Source: Variovorax sp. J22P240 (GTDB taxonomy: Bacteria > Pseudomonadota > Gammaproteobacteria > Burkholderiales > Burkholderiaceae_C). Taken from it: a DNA stretch of 64,000 nt. A program made the translations under genes and the position numbers. The notes beneath the pieces are model-generated. The model was not told the origin of the DNA and made no database searches. It saw nothing but the letters and a program-made list of their open reading frames with translations. Each line of letters opens with the position of its first letter. The first letter of the stretch is position 1. This document shows, piece by piece, positions 29,017 through 37,211 of this stretch. Where the stretch lies: the NCBI RefSeq assembly GCF_030316855.1, contig NZ_JASZYR010000022.1, positions 1-64,000 on the forward strand, read 5' to 3'.

Positions 29017-30027
29017 CTACTGCAGCCAGCCGACCGCCAGCGGAAAGGTGAAGAAAGCCGCGACGGTCGTCCAGAGAATGATGCGGGCGACCCGTCCGTT
29101 GTCGGCGCCAAAGCGCTCGGCCAGCATCGACACATTGCTCGCGCTGGGCAATGCGGCCACCAGCACGATGGTGACCAGGGCCTGTCGCTCCAGCGGCAGC
29201 CCCATCGCCATCGCGCCCTTCGCGACGCCGTAGACCAGCAGTGGATGCGCCACTAGCTTGATCGCCACCACCGGCAGCACGTCGCGCAACGGCGCCTGCC
29301 GGGTCGGCGACGTTGCGCCGCCCATGGCCTCGGCGACCACTGCGCTGGCGCGATGCTCGCGCGCCAGCAGGGCCGAGCGTGCCAGCACGGCGCCGATCGT
29401 GAACAAGGCCACCGGGGACGCGGCCTCGGCCAGCATCGTGACCGTGCGATCCACCGGACCCGGCAGCGACAGCCGGCTGGCGGACGCCGCGGCCCCCAGC
29501 AGGATGGCCCAGGGCATCGGGTTCTGGAGGATGCCGCGCAGCGCCTGCCGCACCGCTTTGGCCGCGCCGTGCTCGTCGGCACCGTCGAGGCGCGACAGGA
29601 AGATGCACAGCGATGAAGTCACGATCATGTCGAACGCGATGCTGATGATCGTCGGCGAGGCCGCCTGTGCGCCGAGGATCGCCACGAGCAAGGGCACGCC
29701 CATGAAGCCCGTGTTCGGGAAGGCCGCCACCAGCGCGCCGAAGGCCGCGTCGTTCCAACCGATGCGCTCATTGCGACTCAACGCCACCGTGGCCCCGACG
29801 ACGATCAGCGCACTGACGCCCCAGATCAGCGCGACGGCGCCATCCAGCAGTTGGTCGATCGGCGCGCCCGCGCCGAAGCGGAACAGCATGCAAGGCAGCG
29901 CGAAGTACAGGACGAAGACATTGAGCCCCGGGATCGCCGCAAGGGGCAGTGCTCCGCTGCGGGCGGCGGCATAGCCGGCAGCGATCAATGCGAAGAAGGG
30001 GACGGTGACGAGAAATATCTGGAGCAC
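29017..30027 (-). CDS. AEC family transporter (auxin efflux carrier-like)
   Basis: A 336-aa inner-membrane protein with ten predicted segments in two halves, as in AEC carriers such as malonate or organic-acid transporters. The chosen start is GTG at 30027 (VLQIFLVTVPFFALIAAGYA), because residues upstream are basic and not conserved in character. Conserved AEC parts include FPNTGFMGVPLLVAILG and LVTIVLVAALPSASNVSMLAERF. Substrate unknown. The rep gene starts 131 bp away in the opposite direction. Confidence 0.85.
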   Translation of the reverse strand: MLQIFLVTVPFFALIAAGYAAARSGALPLAAIPGLNVFVLYFALPCMLFRFGAGAPIDQLLDGAVALIWGVSALIVVGATVALSRNERIGWNDAAFGALVAAFPNTGFMGVPLLVAILGAQAASPTIISIAFDMIVTSSLCIFLSRLDGADEHGAAKAVRQALRGILQNPMPWAILLGAAASASRLSLPGPVDRTVTMLAEAASPVALFTIGAVLARSALLAREHRASAVVAEAMGGATSPTRQAPLRDVLPVVAIKLVAHPLLVYGVAKGAMAMGLPLERQALVTIVLVAALPSASNVSMLAERFGADNGRVARIILWTTVAAFFTFPLAVGWLQ

Positions 30028-30158
30028 GCGGCGATTGTGCTTGGCCGCGCAACATCGACGAATGGACGCCAATCTGCGCCTGCCTAGCACATCGGCGGGC
30101 TTCGGCGCGCGCAGCGCCCCCGTATCATTGCGCGCTTTGCGCCTCCGTTCGCCCATCC

Positions 30159-32261
30159 ATGTCATCCGGTCTCAATCTAGCGCAACAAGAAGCCGTCAAC
30201 TACATGCACGGTCCCTGTCTCGTTCTCGCGGGCGCGGGCTCCGGCAAGACCCGGGTGATCACCCAGAAGATCGCGCGCCTGATCCAGGCCGGGCTGGAGC
30301 CCCAGCGCATCGCGGCCATCACCTTTACCAACAAGGCGGCTTCCGAAATGCGCGAACGCGCCAAGGGCCTGATCGGGCGGGACGCCAAGAAAGTGGTGGT
30401 CTGCACCTTCCACGCGCTAGGCGTGCGCATGATGCGCGAGGACGGCGCCGTGCTGGGCCTGAAGCCAGCCTTCAGCATCCTCGACAGCGACGACGTGACG
30501 AAGATCCTGAAGGATGCGGGCGGCACCACCGACGCGGCCACCGCGCGCATCTGGCAGTGGACCATCAGCAAGTGGAAGAACATGGGCCTGAACGCCGCGC
30601 AGGCGGAAGCGCAGGCTGCCGACGACAACGAGCGCATCACTGCCCGCATCATGGCCCGCTATGAAGAACGGCTGGCGGCCTACCAGAGCGTGGACTTCGA
30701 CGACCTGATCGGCATGCCGCTCAAGCTGCTGCGCGATTACGACGAGGTGCGCAGCAAGTGGCAGGCCGCGCTGGGCCATGTGCTGGTCGACGAATACCAG
30801 GACACCAACGCCACGCAGTACGAGGTGCTGAAGGCGCTGGTCGGCGAACGCGGCCGCTTCACCGCCGTGGGCGACGATGACCAGTCGATCTACGGCTGGC
30901 GCGGCGCCACGCTCGACAACCTGCGCAAGCTGCCGATCGACTTCCCGAGCCTCAAGGTCATCAAGCTCGAGCAGAACTACCGCAGCACGAGCGCGATCCT
31001 GCGCGCGGCCAACAACGTGATAGGGCCCAACCCCAAGTTGTTTCCGAAGACGCTGTTCAGCGAACTCGGCGAAGGCGAGCCGGTGCGCATCGTCGACGCC
31101 GACAACGAGGCGCACGAAGCCGAGCGCACCGTCGCGCGCATCCAGAGCCTGCGCGCCGGCGACGCCACGACACAGGGCCCGCAGTTCAAGGAGTTCCGCG
31201 ACTTCGCGATCCTCTACCGCGCCAACCACCAGGCGCGTGTGTTCGAGCAGGCGCTGCGCAAGGCGCAGATTCCGTACAAGGTCTCGGGCGGCCAGAGCTT
31301 CTTCGATCGCGCCGAGATCAAGGACCTCTGCGGCTGGTTCCGCCTTTGGGTCAACAACGACGACGATCCTGCGTTCCTTCGCGCAGTCACGACGCCCAAG
31401 CGTGGTATCGGCCACACCACGCTGGCCAGCCTCGGAACGTTTGCGAGCCAGTACAAGCTCAGCTTGTTCGAGGCCTTGTTCAGCCCCTCGCTGCCCAGCG
31501 TGATGCCCAAGCGCGCGCAGGAAGGCCTGCACGAGTTCGGCCGCTATATCAATGATCTCGAGTACAGGGCCCGTCGCACCATGGGCGCCGAGGACGCACG
31601 AGCGTTCCTGGCCGAATGGCTCAAGGAAATCGACTACGAGAAGCACCTCTACGACGGCGAGGACAGCGAGCAGGCCGCCGCGAGCCGGTGGACCAACGTC
31701 ATGGAGTTCTGCGACTGGATGTCGCAGCGCTGCGGCGGGCAGATCGACGATGCGTCGGGCGCGACCGTCGAGAACGAACGCAAGAGTCTTCTCGAGGTCG
31801 CGCAGACCGTCTCGCTGCTGTCCACCATCAGCGAGCGGGAGCAGGACCAGAACGTGGTCACGCTGTCGACGCTGCACGCATCCAAGGGCCTGGAGTGGCC
31901 GCACGTGATGCTCGTCGGCGTGACCGAGGGCTTGCTGCCTTTCAAGCTCGACGACGACGAAGGTCGGCAGGAGAAGGTCAGCGAGAACACGCTGGAACGC
32001 CTGCAGGAAGAACGCCGGCTGATGTACGTGGGCATCACGCGCGCGCAGCGCAGCCTTGCCGTGAGCTGGACCAAGCGCCGGAAAAAGGGCCGCGAGATGA
32101 TCGCGGCCCAGCCGAGCCGTTTCATCGCCGAAATGGCGCTCGACAAGAAGACCATGAGGGAAGACCCACGCGAGAAGCTCAAGGCGCTGCGCGCGGAATT
32201 TGCCAAGAAGGCCCAGGACAACGCGGCCGCCGCTGCAGCGGCGGCCGCATCGGCGCCATGA
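30159..32261 (+). CDS. rep: ATP-dependent DNA helicase Rep
   Basis: A 700-aa superfamily 1A helicase that clears proteins and drives fork progression. Walker A is GAGSGKT at residues 25-31; other motifs are ITFTNKAASEMRERAKGLIG, LVDEYQDTNATQYEVLKAL (motif II), GDDDQSIYGWRGA (III), KLEQNYRST (IV), TLHASKGLEW (V) and YVGITRAQ (VI). The pattern follows E. coli Rep (673 aa) throughout more closely than UvrD, including RFIAEM near the end. The C-terminus ends in a poly-Ala tail. The stop overlaps the next start (ATGA). Confidence 0.93.
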   Translation: MSSGLNLAQQEAVNYMHGPCLVLAGAGSGKTRVITQKIARLIQAGLEPQRIAAITFTNKAASEMRERAKGLIGRDAKKVVVCTFHALGVRMMREDGAVLGLKPAFSILDSDDVTKILKDAGGTTDAATARIWQWTISKWKNMGLNAAQAEAQAADDNERITARIMARYEERLAAYQSVDFDDLIGMPLKLLRDYDEVRSKWQAALGHVLVDEYQDTNATQYEVLKALVGERGRFTAVGDDDQSIYGWRGATLDNLRKLPIDFPSLKVIKLEQNYRSTSAILRAANNVIGPNPKLFPKTLFSELGEGEPVRIVDADNEAHEAERTVARIQSLRAGDATTQGPQFKEFRDFAILYRANHQARVFEQALRKAQIPYKVSGGQSFFDRAEIKDLCGWFRLWVNNDDDPAFLRAVTTPKRGIGHTTLASLGTFASQYKLSLFEALFSPSLPSVMPKRAQEGLHEFGRYINDLEYRARRTMGAEDARAFLAEWLKEIDYEKHLYDGEDSEQAAASRWTNVMEFCDWMSQRCGGQIDDASGATVENERKSLLEVAQTVSLLSTISEREQDQNVVTLSTLHASKGLEWPHVMLVGVTEGLLPFKLDDDEGRQEKVSENTLERLQEERRLMYVGITRAQRSLAVSWTKRRKKGREMIAAQPSRFIAEMALDKKTMREDPREKLKALRAEFAKKAQDNAAAAAAAAASAP

Positions 32262-32728
32262 AGCACGCGCTGGTGGCCTGCCTGGCCGCAGCCTGCGTCG
32301 CGTCCGCCTGCGCCGTGGGCGCGGGCGGCCCGGAAGCGTCGACCGGCGCGGGCTGCCCCTCCCGCGGCACCGAAATGCCGCTCGAAGCGCTGTTCGGCAC
32401 CTGGGAGGCTCGTATCGACGGACAGAAGGGCGTTGCACTTGTCAAGCTCAGTCAACATCCGGATTACGCCGGCGTGCGCGGCACAATCGCGCGTGGCGGC
32501 GATGGTGCCGCCGCCACGGTCGCCCAAGTGGCCGGCGACATCGACGACGAGGGCATGCTGAGCCTGGACGAATCGCTGGACGGCCGAGCCATCAGCGGCG
32601 TCTGGCTGGGCGAATTGCAGGCTTCATCGTGCGGCAAGGAGTGGAACGGCATCTGGCGCGACGCCGCGAGCGACAGCACCCATCCCTTCGTGTTGAACAA
32701 GATTGGCAACTCGGGAACTGATCGATGA
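32258..32728 (+). CDS. putative lipoprotein, hypothetical
   Basis: A 156-aa exported protein. A signal sequence MKHALVACLAAACVASACAV carries a lipobox-like ASAC, so membrane anchoring is likely. The mature part is a small domain starting EALFGTWEARIDGQKG and including SLDGRAISGVWLGEL and CGKEWNGIWRDAASDS, which resembles a beta-sandwich or lipocalin-like fold, but I do not recognise a family. It overlaps rep upstream by 4 bp and pldA downstream by 4 bp, so it is coupled to both. Confidence 0.7.
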   Translation: MKHALVACLAAACVASACAVGAGGPEASTGAGCPSRGTEMPLEALFGTWEARIDGQKGVALVKLSQHPDYAGVRGTIARGGDGAAATVAQVAGDIDDEGMLSLDESLDGRAISGVWLGELQASSCGKEWNGIWRDAASDSTHPFVLNKIGNSGTDR

Positions 32729-33870
32729 ACAGACACACTCTTTTCTTCACCGCTCTTTTCACCGGAATCGGCGCCACCACCGGCGCCCAGGCCCAGGCCG
32801 TGGACAAGCCGCCGAGCCCCCTGGCCGAGTCGGACCTGACCTGGCAGCAGTGCCAAAAGCTCGCAGGCGGCGCCAACAACGAAGCGCGGCTCGCCTGTTT
32901 CGACCGTTGGGCGCAGCAGCAGACCTTGCCCGCCGCAGCAGTGCCGCCCGCCCCGCCGGTGCTTGCCGAGACCCTGCCGCCCGTCAACGCCGAAATACCG
33001 GCAACGCGCGTGGTCACCATCGCCACCGAGGATGGCTGCCGCGACCGGCAGTATTCGCATCTGTCGCGCTTCTGGGAACTCGAAGCCGGCAGCAGTTGCG
33101 GCACCTTCAGCTTCCGCGGCTACCGCCCGCTCAGCGTCGGCCTCGGCGTCGCGGCCCACGATCCTCAAACTGCGATGTCGCCGGCACCGGGCCGCAACGG
33201 CGTCGACCGGCCCTATCAGGCCCAGGACATGCGCATCGGCCTGTCGGTGCGTACCAAGCTCGCACAGGGGATGCTCACCGGAGACGACCCGATCAAGAAG
33301 GACGGCCTCTGGTTTGCGTACTCGCAGGCTTCCACCTGGCAGGTGTTCAACGAAGACCTCTCCCGGCCTTTCCGCACCACCGATCACGAGCCGGAACTGA
33401 TCTACAGCTACCCGACGGACTACCAACTGCCGGGCGGCTGGCGCGTGCGCTACACCGGCCTTGGCCTGGCGCACCAGTCGAACGGCCAGGATCTGCCTTA
33501 CTCGCGCAGTTGGAACCGCGTCTACCTGATGGGCGGCATGGAGCTCGGCGACACGTTCGTCGTCACCGCGCGCGTCTGGAAGCGCATCTCCGAAAACGGG
33601 GCCGACGACGACAACCCCGATATCACCAAATACCTGGGCAACGCCGATATCCGGGCGGCCTGGCAGGTCGACCGGCTCAACCAGGTCGCCATCTCGGCGC
33701 ACGGCGGCAAGGGCGCCGTGCGGCTCGAATGGCTCAAGGTGATCGGCGACCCGGTCAAGAGCAACCTGCGATTCCAGGCGCAGCTCTTCTACGGCTACGG
33801 CGACACGCTGGTCGACTACAACCGCAAGCGGACGGTGTTCAACATCGGGCTGGCGCTGGTGGATTTTTAA
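32725..33870 (+). CDS. pldA: outer membrane phospholipase A
   Basis: A 381-aa outer-membrane beta-barrel that hydrolyses mislocalised phospholipids in the outer leaflet. The catalytic triad is seen as H250, S252 and N264 in HQSNGQDLPYSRSWNR, matching H142/S144/N156 of E. coli OMPLA. The protein has a signal peptide (cut after AQAQA) and an N-terminal extension of about 75 residues with a Cys pair before the barrel, longer than E. coli PldA (289 aa). It ends in an aromatic residue (VDF), as barrel proteins do. Confidence 0.92.
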   Translation: MNRHTLFFTALFTGIGATTGAQAQAVDKPPSPLAESDLTWQQCQKLAGGANNEARLACFDRWAQQQTLPAAAVPPAPPVLAETLPPVNAEIPATRVVTIATEDGCRDRQYSHLSRFWELEAGSSCGTFSFRGYRPLSVGLGVAAHDPQTAMSPAPGRNGVDRPYQAQDMRIGLSVRTKLAQGMLTGDDPIKKDGLWFAYSQASTWQVFNEDLSRPFRTTDHEPELIYSYPTDYQLPGGWRVRYTGLGLAHQSNGQDLPYSRSWNRVYLMGGMELGDTFVVTARVWKRISENGADDDNPDITKYLGNADIRAAWQVDRLNQVAISAHGGKGAVRLEWLKVIGDPVKSNLRFQAQLFYGYGDTLVDYNRKRTVFNIGLALVDF

Positions 33871-33873
33871 GTA

Positions 33874-33985
33874 CACCCCCAGGCTTCGCGCACTTCGTGT
33901 CGCTTCGCCTACCCCCTTGCAGGGGGCGCTGCCTGCGGCCCGGCGGAGCCGGTTCCGTGGCAGCCCACGTGGCACAGGGGCACAC
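33874..33985. repeat. intergenic GC-rich repeat element with stem-loops
   Basis: A 110-bp element after pldA contains CCCCCT-TGC-AGGGGG (33912-33926) and a longer stem GCTGCC (33928-33933) with GGCAGC (33958-33963). From memory, elements of this type (opening CCCCCAGGCTTCGCGCACTTC) occur many times between genes in Comamonadaceae genomes. Only one copy is in this window, so multiplicity cannot be shown here. Confidence 0.5.
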
Positions 33986-34006
33986 AAAGCGCCAGGCTAG
34001 CCGAGG

Positions 34007-34351
34007 TTACTTCTTCTTTTCGGCCAGCAGCTTGCGCAGGTCTTCCTCGGCACGGTCGAGGTCGATTCGCAGTTGCATCACCGCGTTCTTCTGGCGCATG
34101 ACGCGAGCTTCGTGCGTGTCCTTCTTGGCGGCTTCCTCGCAACGGGCCTGCAGGGCGTGGAGGTTCTCCTCGATCTGCCGCCGGCGCAGCATCTGCCCTC
34201 TGGAGCGCGCCGCCCGCATGTCCTTCTCCAGCGCGGCTTGCTGCGCATAGCAATCGGCTTCGGCCTTCGTTGGCGCCGGCTGGGCGAACGCCTGCGTGGC
34301 ACACAACAAGGTGACCGCAACAGGGCCAATACACAGGTAGGAAATACGCAT
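34007..34351 (-). CDS. DUF1090-like periplasmic coiled-coil protein
   Basis: A 114-aa exported protein (start at 34351). The signal peptide ends in QAFA and the mature part reads CYAQQAALEKDMRAARSRGQ, then RRRQIEENLHALQARC and a long charged helix ending in LRKLLAEKKK. The two cysteines about 35 residues apart within helices, with Lys/Arg/Glu periodicity, match DUF1090 (E. coli YqjC). Function unknown; its partner yqjD-yqjE genes are not adjacent. Confidence 0.62.
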   Translation of the reverse strand: MRISYLCIGPVAVTLLCATQAFAQPAPTKAEADCYAQQAALEKDMRAARSRGQMLRRRQIEENLHALQARCEEAAKKDTHEARVMRQKNAVMQLRIDLDRAEEDLRKLLAEKKK

Positions 34352-34476
34352 GGAGTTGCACCGAGTCGAGGAAGGCGCCATCTTGCACCATGTTCCAGCC
34401 TTCCAGCCAGAGGCTCGAATTGCTGACGCGCCAGGCTCACAATGTTTGCCCGGCCCAACGCGATGGGGGACATGCG

Positions 34477-35487
34477 ATGCAAAGCGATTCGAATCCGTCG
34501 ATCACCATGCGGCATCTGATCGACGGCTACCAGGTTTCCCAGGCGATTCATGTCGCCGCGAGACTCGGCATTGCGGACCTGCTGGCGGACGGCGGCCGCA
34601 GCGCCGACCGACTGGCAACGGAAACCGGCACGCATGCGCCCACGCTGTATCGGCTTTTGCGTGCGTTGGCGAGCATCGAGGTGTTGCGCGAAGGCAATGA
34701 CGGCGTGTTCGAACTCACGCCGCTCGGGCAGGCTCTTCGATCGGACGTTGAGGGTTCGATAGCGGATTGGGCCGCCTTCGTCGGCAGTCCGGGCTATTGG
34801 CAGGCGTGGAGCGGGCTCCTGCACAGCGTGCGCACCGGTGAGAACGCGTTTCAGCACATTCATGGCGCCGATGTATGGAGCTATCGCACGAACCGCCCCG
34901 AAGAGAGCGCGCTTTTCGATCGCGCGATGACCGCGCTTTCGCGGCGATCGAGTGCGGCGCTGATCGCCGCCTACGACTTCGGTCGCTTTCGCACGGTGGT
35001 TGACGTGGGTGGCGGGACGGGGGCGTTGCTGGCGGCGATATTGGGTGCGCACCCTGGGCTCAAGGGCATCCTGTTCGATCAGCCGCACGTCGTCGCGGCG
35101 GCGGGTGCGTTCATGGAGCGTGCGGGTGTTGCCGACCGATGCCGGATCGTGGGTGGAAGCTTCTTCGAGGGGGTGCCTGAAGCGGCTGATGCCTACGTTC
35201 TGCGAGCAGTGATCCACGACTGGGAGGACGTGGATGCGGTTCGCATTCTCACGGCCGTGCGCAAGGCGATGGCGGCTGATGGCCGCGTGTTGATGCTGGA
35301 GCGGATCGTCGCGCCACCCAATGAGGGGCGCGATGCGAAATTCTCGGACCTGAACATGCTGGTGGCACCGGGTGGGCGCGAGCGGACGCGTGAGGAGCTG
35401 GAGGCATTGCTGGGGCCGGCGGGATTGCAGGCAGCAGGCGTGATCGATGCCGGAGGCTTCGCCATTGTCGAAGCCCTCGCTCGATGA
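34477..35487 (+). CDS. SAM-dependent O-methyltransferase, plant-type family 2
   Basis: A 336-aa methyltransferase. The N-terminal dimerisation winged helix (MRHLIDGYQVSQAIHVAARL, LGIADLLADGG, TGTHAPTLYRLLRALASI) is followed by the SAM domain with VVDVGGGTGALLAAIL (motif I), GILFDQP, AYVLRAVIHDWED (catalytic-His position in VIHDW) and GRVLMLERIV. The form resembles hydroxyneurosporene, caffeate or ACMT methyltransferases, which act on small hydroxylated molecules. Start at 34477 has GGGGGA about 8 nt upstream. No pathway genes nearby. Confidence 0.85.
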   Translation: MQSDSNPSITMRHLIDGYQVSQAIHVAARLGIADLLADGGRSADRLATETGTHAPTLYRLLRALASIEVLREGNDGVFELTPLGQALRSDVEGSIADWAAFVGSPGYWQAWSGLLHSVRTGENAFQHIHGADVWSYRTNRPEESALFDRAMTALSRRSSAALIAAYDFGRFRTVVDVGGGTGALLAAILGAHPGLKGILFDQPHVVAAAGAFMERAGVADRCRIVGGSFFEGVPEAADAYVLRAVIHDWEDVDAVRILTAVRKAMAADGRVLMLERIVAPPNEGRDAKFSDLNMLVAPGGRERTREELEALLGPAGLQAAGVIDAGGFAIVEALAR

Positions 35488-35680
35488 AAGAGGCCTGAAC
35501 TTTCGCGAAGACTCTGCCGACGACGCCGAAAAACACGACCAGTTGACTGGCATTGGGACCGGTATGCCCCAAGTTGAGCGCAGTTCTACGCACTAAGTCA
35601 CGGTCTGGAGTGCGCGGCGATGGGACGAAATGCAAACGAATTAGTTACAGTTAATACTTACTGCAACATCGCCCGCTCCA

Positions 35681-36886
35681 ATGAGACTACCCCTGACCCC
35701 CTGCCCGAAACCGCTGATCGACGCACTTGCCGCAACCGCGGCAGCCTTCGCCCTCACCGCATGCGGCGGGGGAGGTTCAGGTTCCTTTCCCGTTTTGGCA
35801 CCGACCCCGGCTGCGGAAGCACTGGCAGGCCCCGCGGTTGCGCAATCGCAAGCGCCGGCACCAGGTCCGGCGACAAGCAACAACGCGCCTGTGAGCAATG
35901 CCGGAACCGCGCAGAGCACGATCACGGGCAAGCCGTTCAAGCTCGACGGCAGCGCCAGTTCGGATGCCGACAACGACGTCCTCACCTACCAGTGGACCCT
36001 GGCTACGAAGCCGGCCACGAGCGCAGCGACACTGGCGTCCCCCACGCTGGCGAAGCCGGAGTTCAGCGCGGACGTACCCGGCGACTATGTGTTCAGCCTC
36101 ATCGTGAACGATGGCAAGGCGAACAGCGCGCGGGCGAGCGTGACGGTGACCGTGGCGCTCGCCACCTGGCGAGACGCCGATTGCTCCACCGACGGCACGA
36201 AGCTACCGGCCTGCGCGACGGATTTCTCGGACAACAGCGCATCGGTCGCACTCGTCCAGGACAGCGGCGCCAACGCTCTTCTGCTCGAGACGCTCGCCAG
36301 CACATCACCGGCCCCGCGGAAGAGCTTTCACACGGGGATCACTGGCAACCGGGCGATTCTGGGCACGGATATCCTCCATGGCGTGAAGCTATCGGAATTT
36401 GCCGGAATCAGCTTCAAGTCGAAGGACGACGGCACCGGTCCGAACACTGGCGCAGGCTTTCCCTACGTCAACTATTCCATTAGCAAGCAGTGCGACGGCG
36501 TAGGCAGTGGCTGGGCCAATCTGATCACCAACCTGAGTGACATGAGCCCGACGGGCCCCGACGCCGACGGCTACTACACCTACACCGCCGACATCTCGGC
36601 GGGCAGCAAGGCCTGGAAGTCGTCGAACTTCAAGGACCCGATCTACGCCACCGACGGCACGACGGTTGTGTTGATGCCGAACAAGACGGCGACCGGCGGA
36701 TCCCTCCAGGCCCTCATCCAGGCCTACCCGAACGCGTGCATCTACAACTGGCCGAACCCGGATGCCGAAGTTCCTCTTGCCACGACTACGCCGGCGGTGA
36801 TGCTCTTGCTGGGCAGCAGCGGAAATCTCACTGCCAAGAAGGCCTGGTTCAGGGACATCAAGATCGGCGACAAGGTCATCTTCTGA
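35681..36886 (+). CDS. PKD-domain lipoprotein, hypothetical
   Basis: A 401-aa exported protein. The signal peptide ends in a lipobox LTACGGGG followed by a low-complexity Ala/Pro stretch. Residues about 70-155 form a PKD/Ig-like domain (KLDGSASSDADNDVLTYQW and GDYVFSLIVNDGKANSARAS). The remaining 240 residues start with WRDADCSTDGTKLPACATDF and contain paired cysteines and many aromatic residues, but I do not recognise the domain; it may bind carbohydrate or act as a secreted hydrolase. It abuts the island's left end. Confidence 0.72.
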   Translation: MRLPLTPCPKPLIDALAATAAAFALTACGGGGSGSFPVLAPTPAAEALAGPAVAQSQAPAPGPATSNNAPVSNAGTAQSTITGKPFKLDGSASSDADNDVLTYQWTLATKPATSAATLASPTLAKPEFSADVPGDYVFSLIVNDGKANSARASVTVTVALATWRDADCSTDGTKLPACATDFSDNSASVALVQDSGANALLLETLASTSPAPRKSFHTGITGNRAILGTDILHGVKLSEFAGISFKSKDDGTGPNTGAGFPYVNYSISKQCDGVGSGWANLITNLSDMSPTGPDADGYYTYTADISAGSKAWKSSNFKDPIYATDGTTVVLMPNKTATGGSLQALIQAYPNACIYNWPNPDAEVPLATTTPAVMLLLGSSGNLTAKKAWFRDIKIGDKVIF

Positions 36887-36911
36887 TCGAATGATCTTTG
36901 TCGACAGAAAA

Positions 36912-36973
36912 GCGCCCACTGGGCGCGAAGCCAGAAGCTAAAAAGCCCCTGACCATAAAGGATCAGGGGCTTT
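36912..36973 (-). terminator. tandem leftward terminators, ancestral to tRNA-Phe
   Basis: Two perfect hairpins: GCGCCC-ACT-GGGCGC at 36912-36926, and AAAGCCCCTGA (36942-36952) with TCAGGGGCTTT (36963-36973). On the minus strand each is followed by a run of U. They lie just outside the left att repeat, where the 3' flank of the original tRNA-Phe gene would have been before island insertion. They can also stop rightward transcripts from the PKD lipoprotein gene. Confidence 0.7.
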
Positions 36974-36977
36974 GGAT

Positions 36978-37027
36978 CTGGTGGCCTGGGGCGGAATCGA
37001 ACCACCGACACGCGGATTTTCAATCCG
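36978..37027 (-). repeat. left attachment site, truncated tRNA-Phe 3' half
   Basis: Exact copy of 47789-47838, covering the tRNA-Phe CCA end, T-arm, variable loop and 3' anticodon stem to the anticodon. The 5' half is missing, so it is not a functional tRNA. This is the junction left by site-specific integration at the 3' end of the gene. Confidence 0.92.
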
Positions 37028-37154
37028 GGAATAATGGCGTTTGCCATCATCGATCAGCGTAGATACAATCCATATAAATCAACACGTTAGCTGCACACTC
37101 GACGTGAGGCGCTCACCAATCTGTTGATCTTTATTCGTCTAAATTCATGGAATC

Positions 37155-37192
37155 TGGCTACGCAGTGGCTACGCAGCATTCCGGCGTAGCCA
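37155..37192 (+). repeat. left integrase arm-type repeats
   Basis: TGGCTACGCAG is repeated head to tail at 37155-37165 and 37166-37176, and the inverse GCGTAGCCA follows at 37184-37192, all in the spacer before the integrase gene. Similar tandem 11-bp repeats occur at 47703-47724 at the right end. Arm-type sites flanking att cores are typical for tyrosine integrases. The cluster may also repress integrase transcription. Confidence 0.7.
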
Positions 37193-37211
37193 GTTCCTCC
37201 AAAGCATCGAC

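Noticed and set aside
36978..37027. Second functional tRNA-Phe gene
   Set aside because: Only the 3' half is present; the sequence departs from tRNA right after the anticodon.
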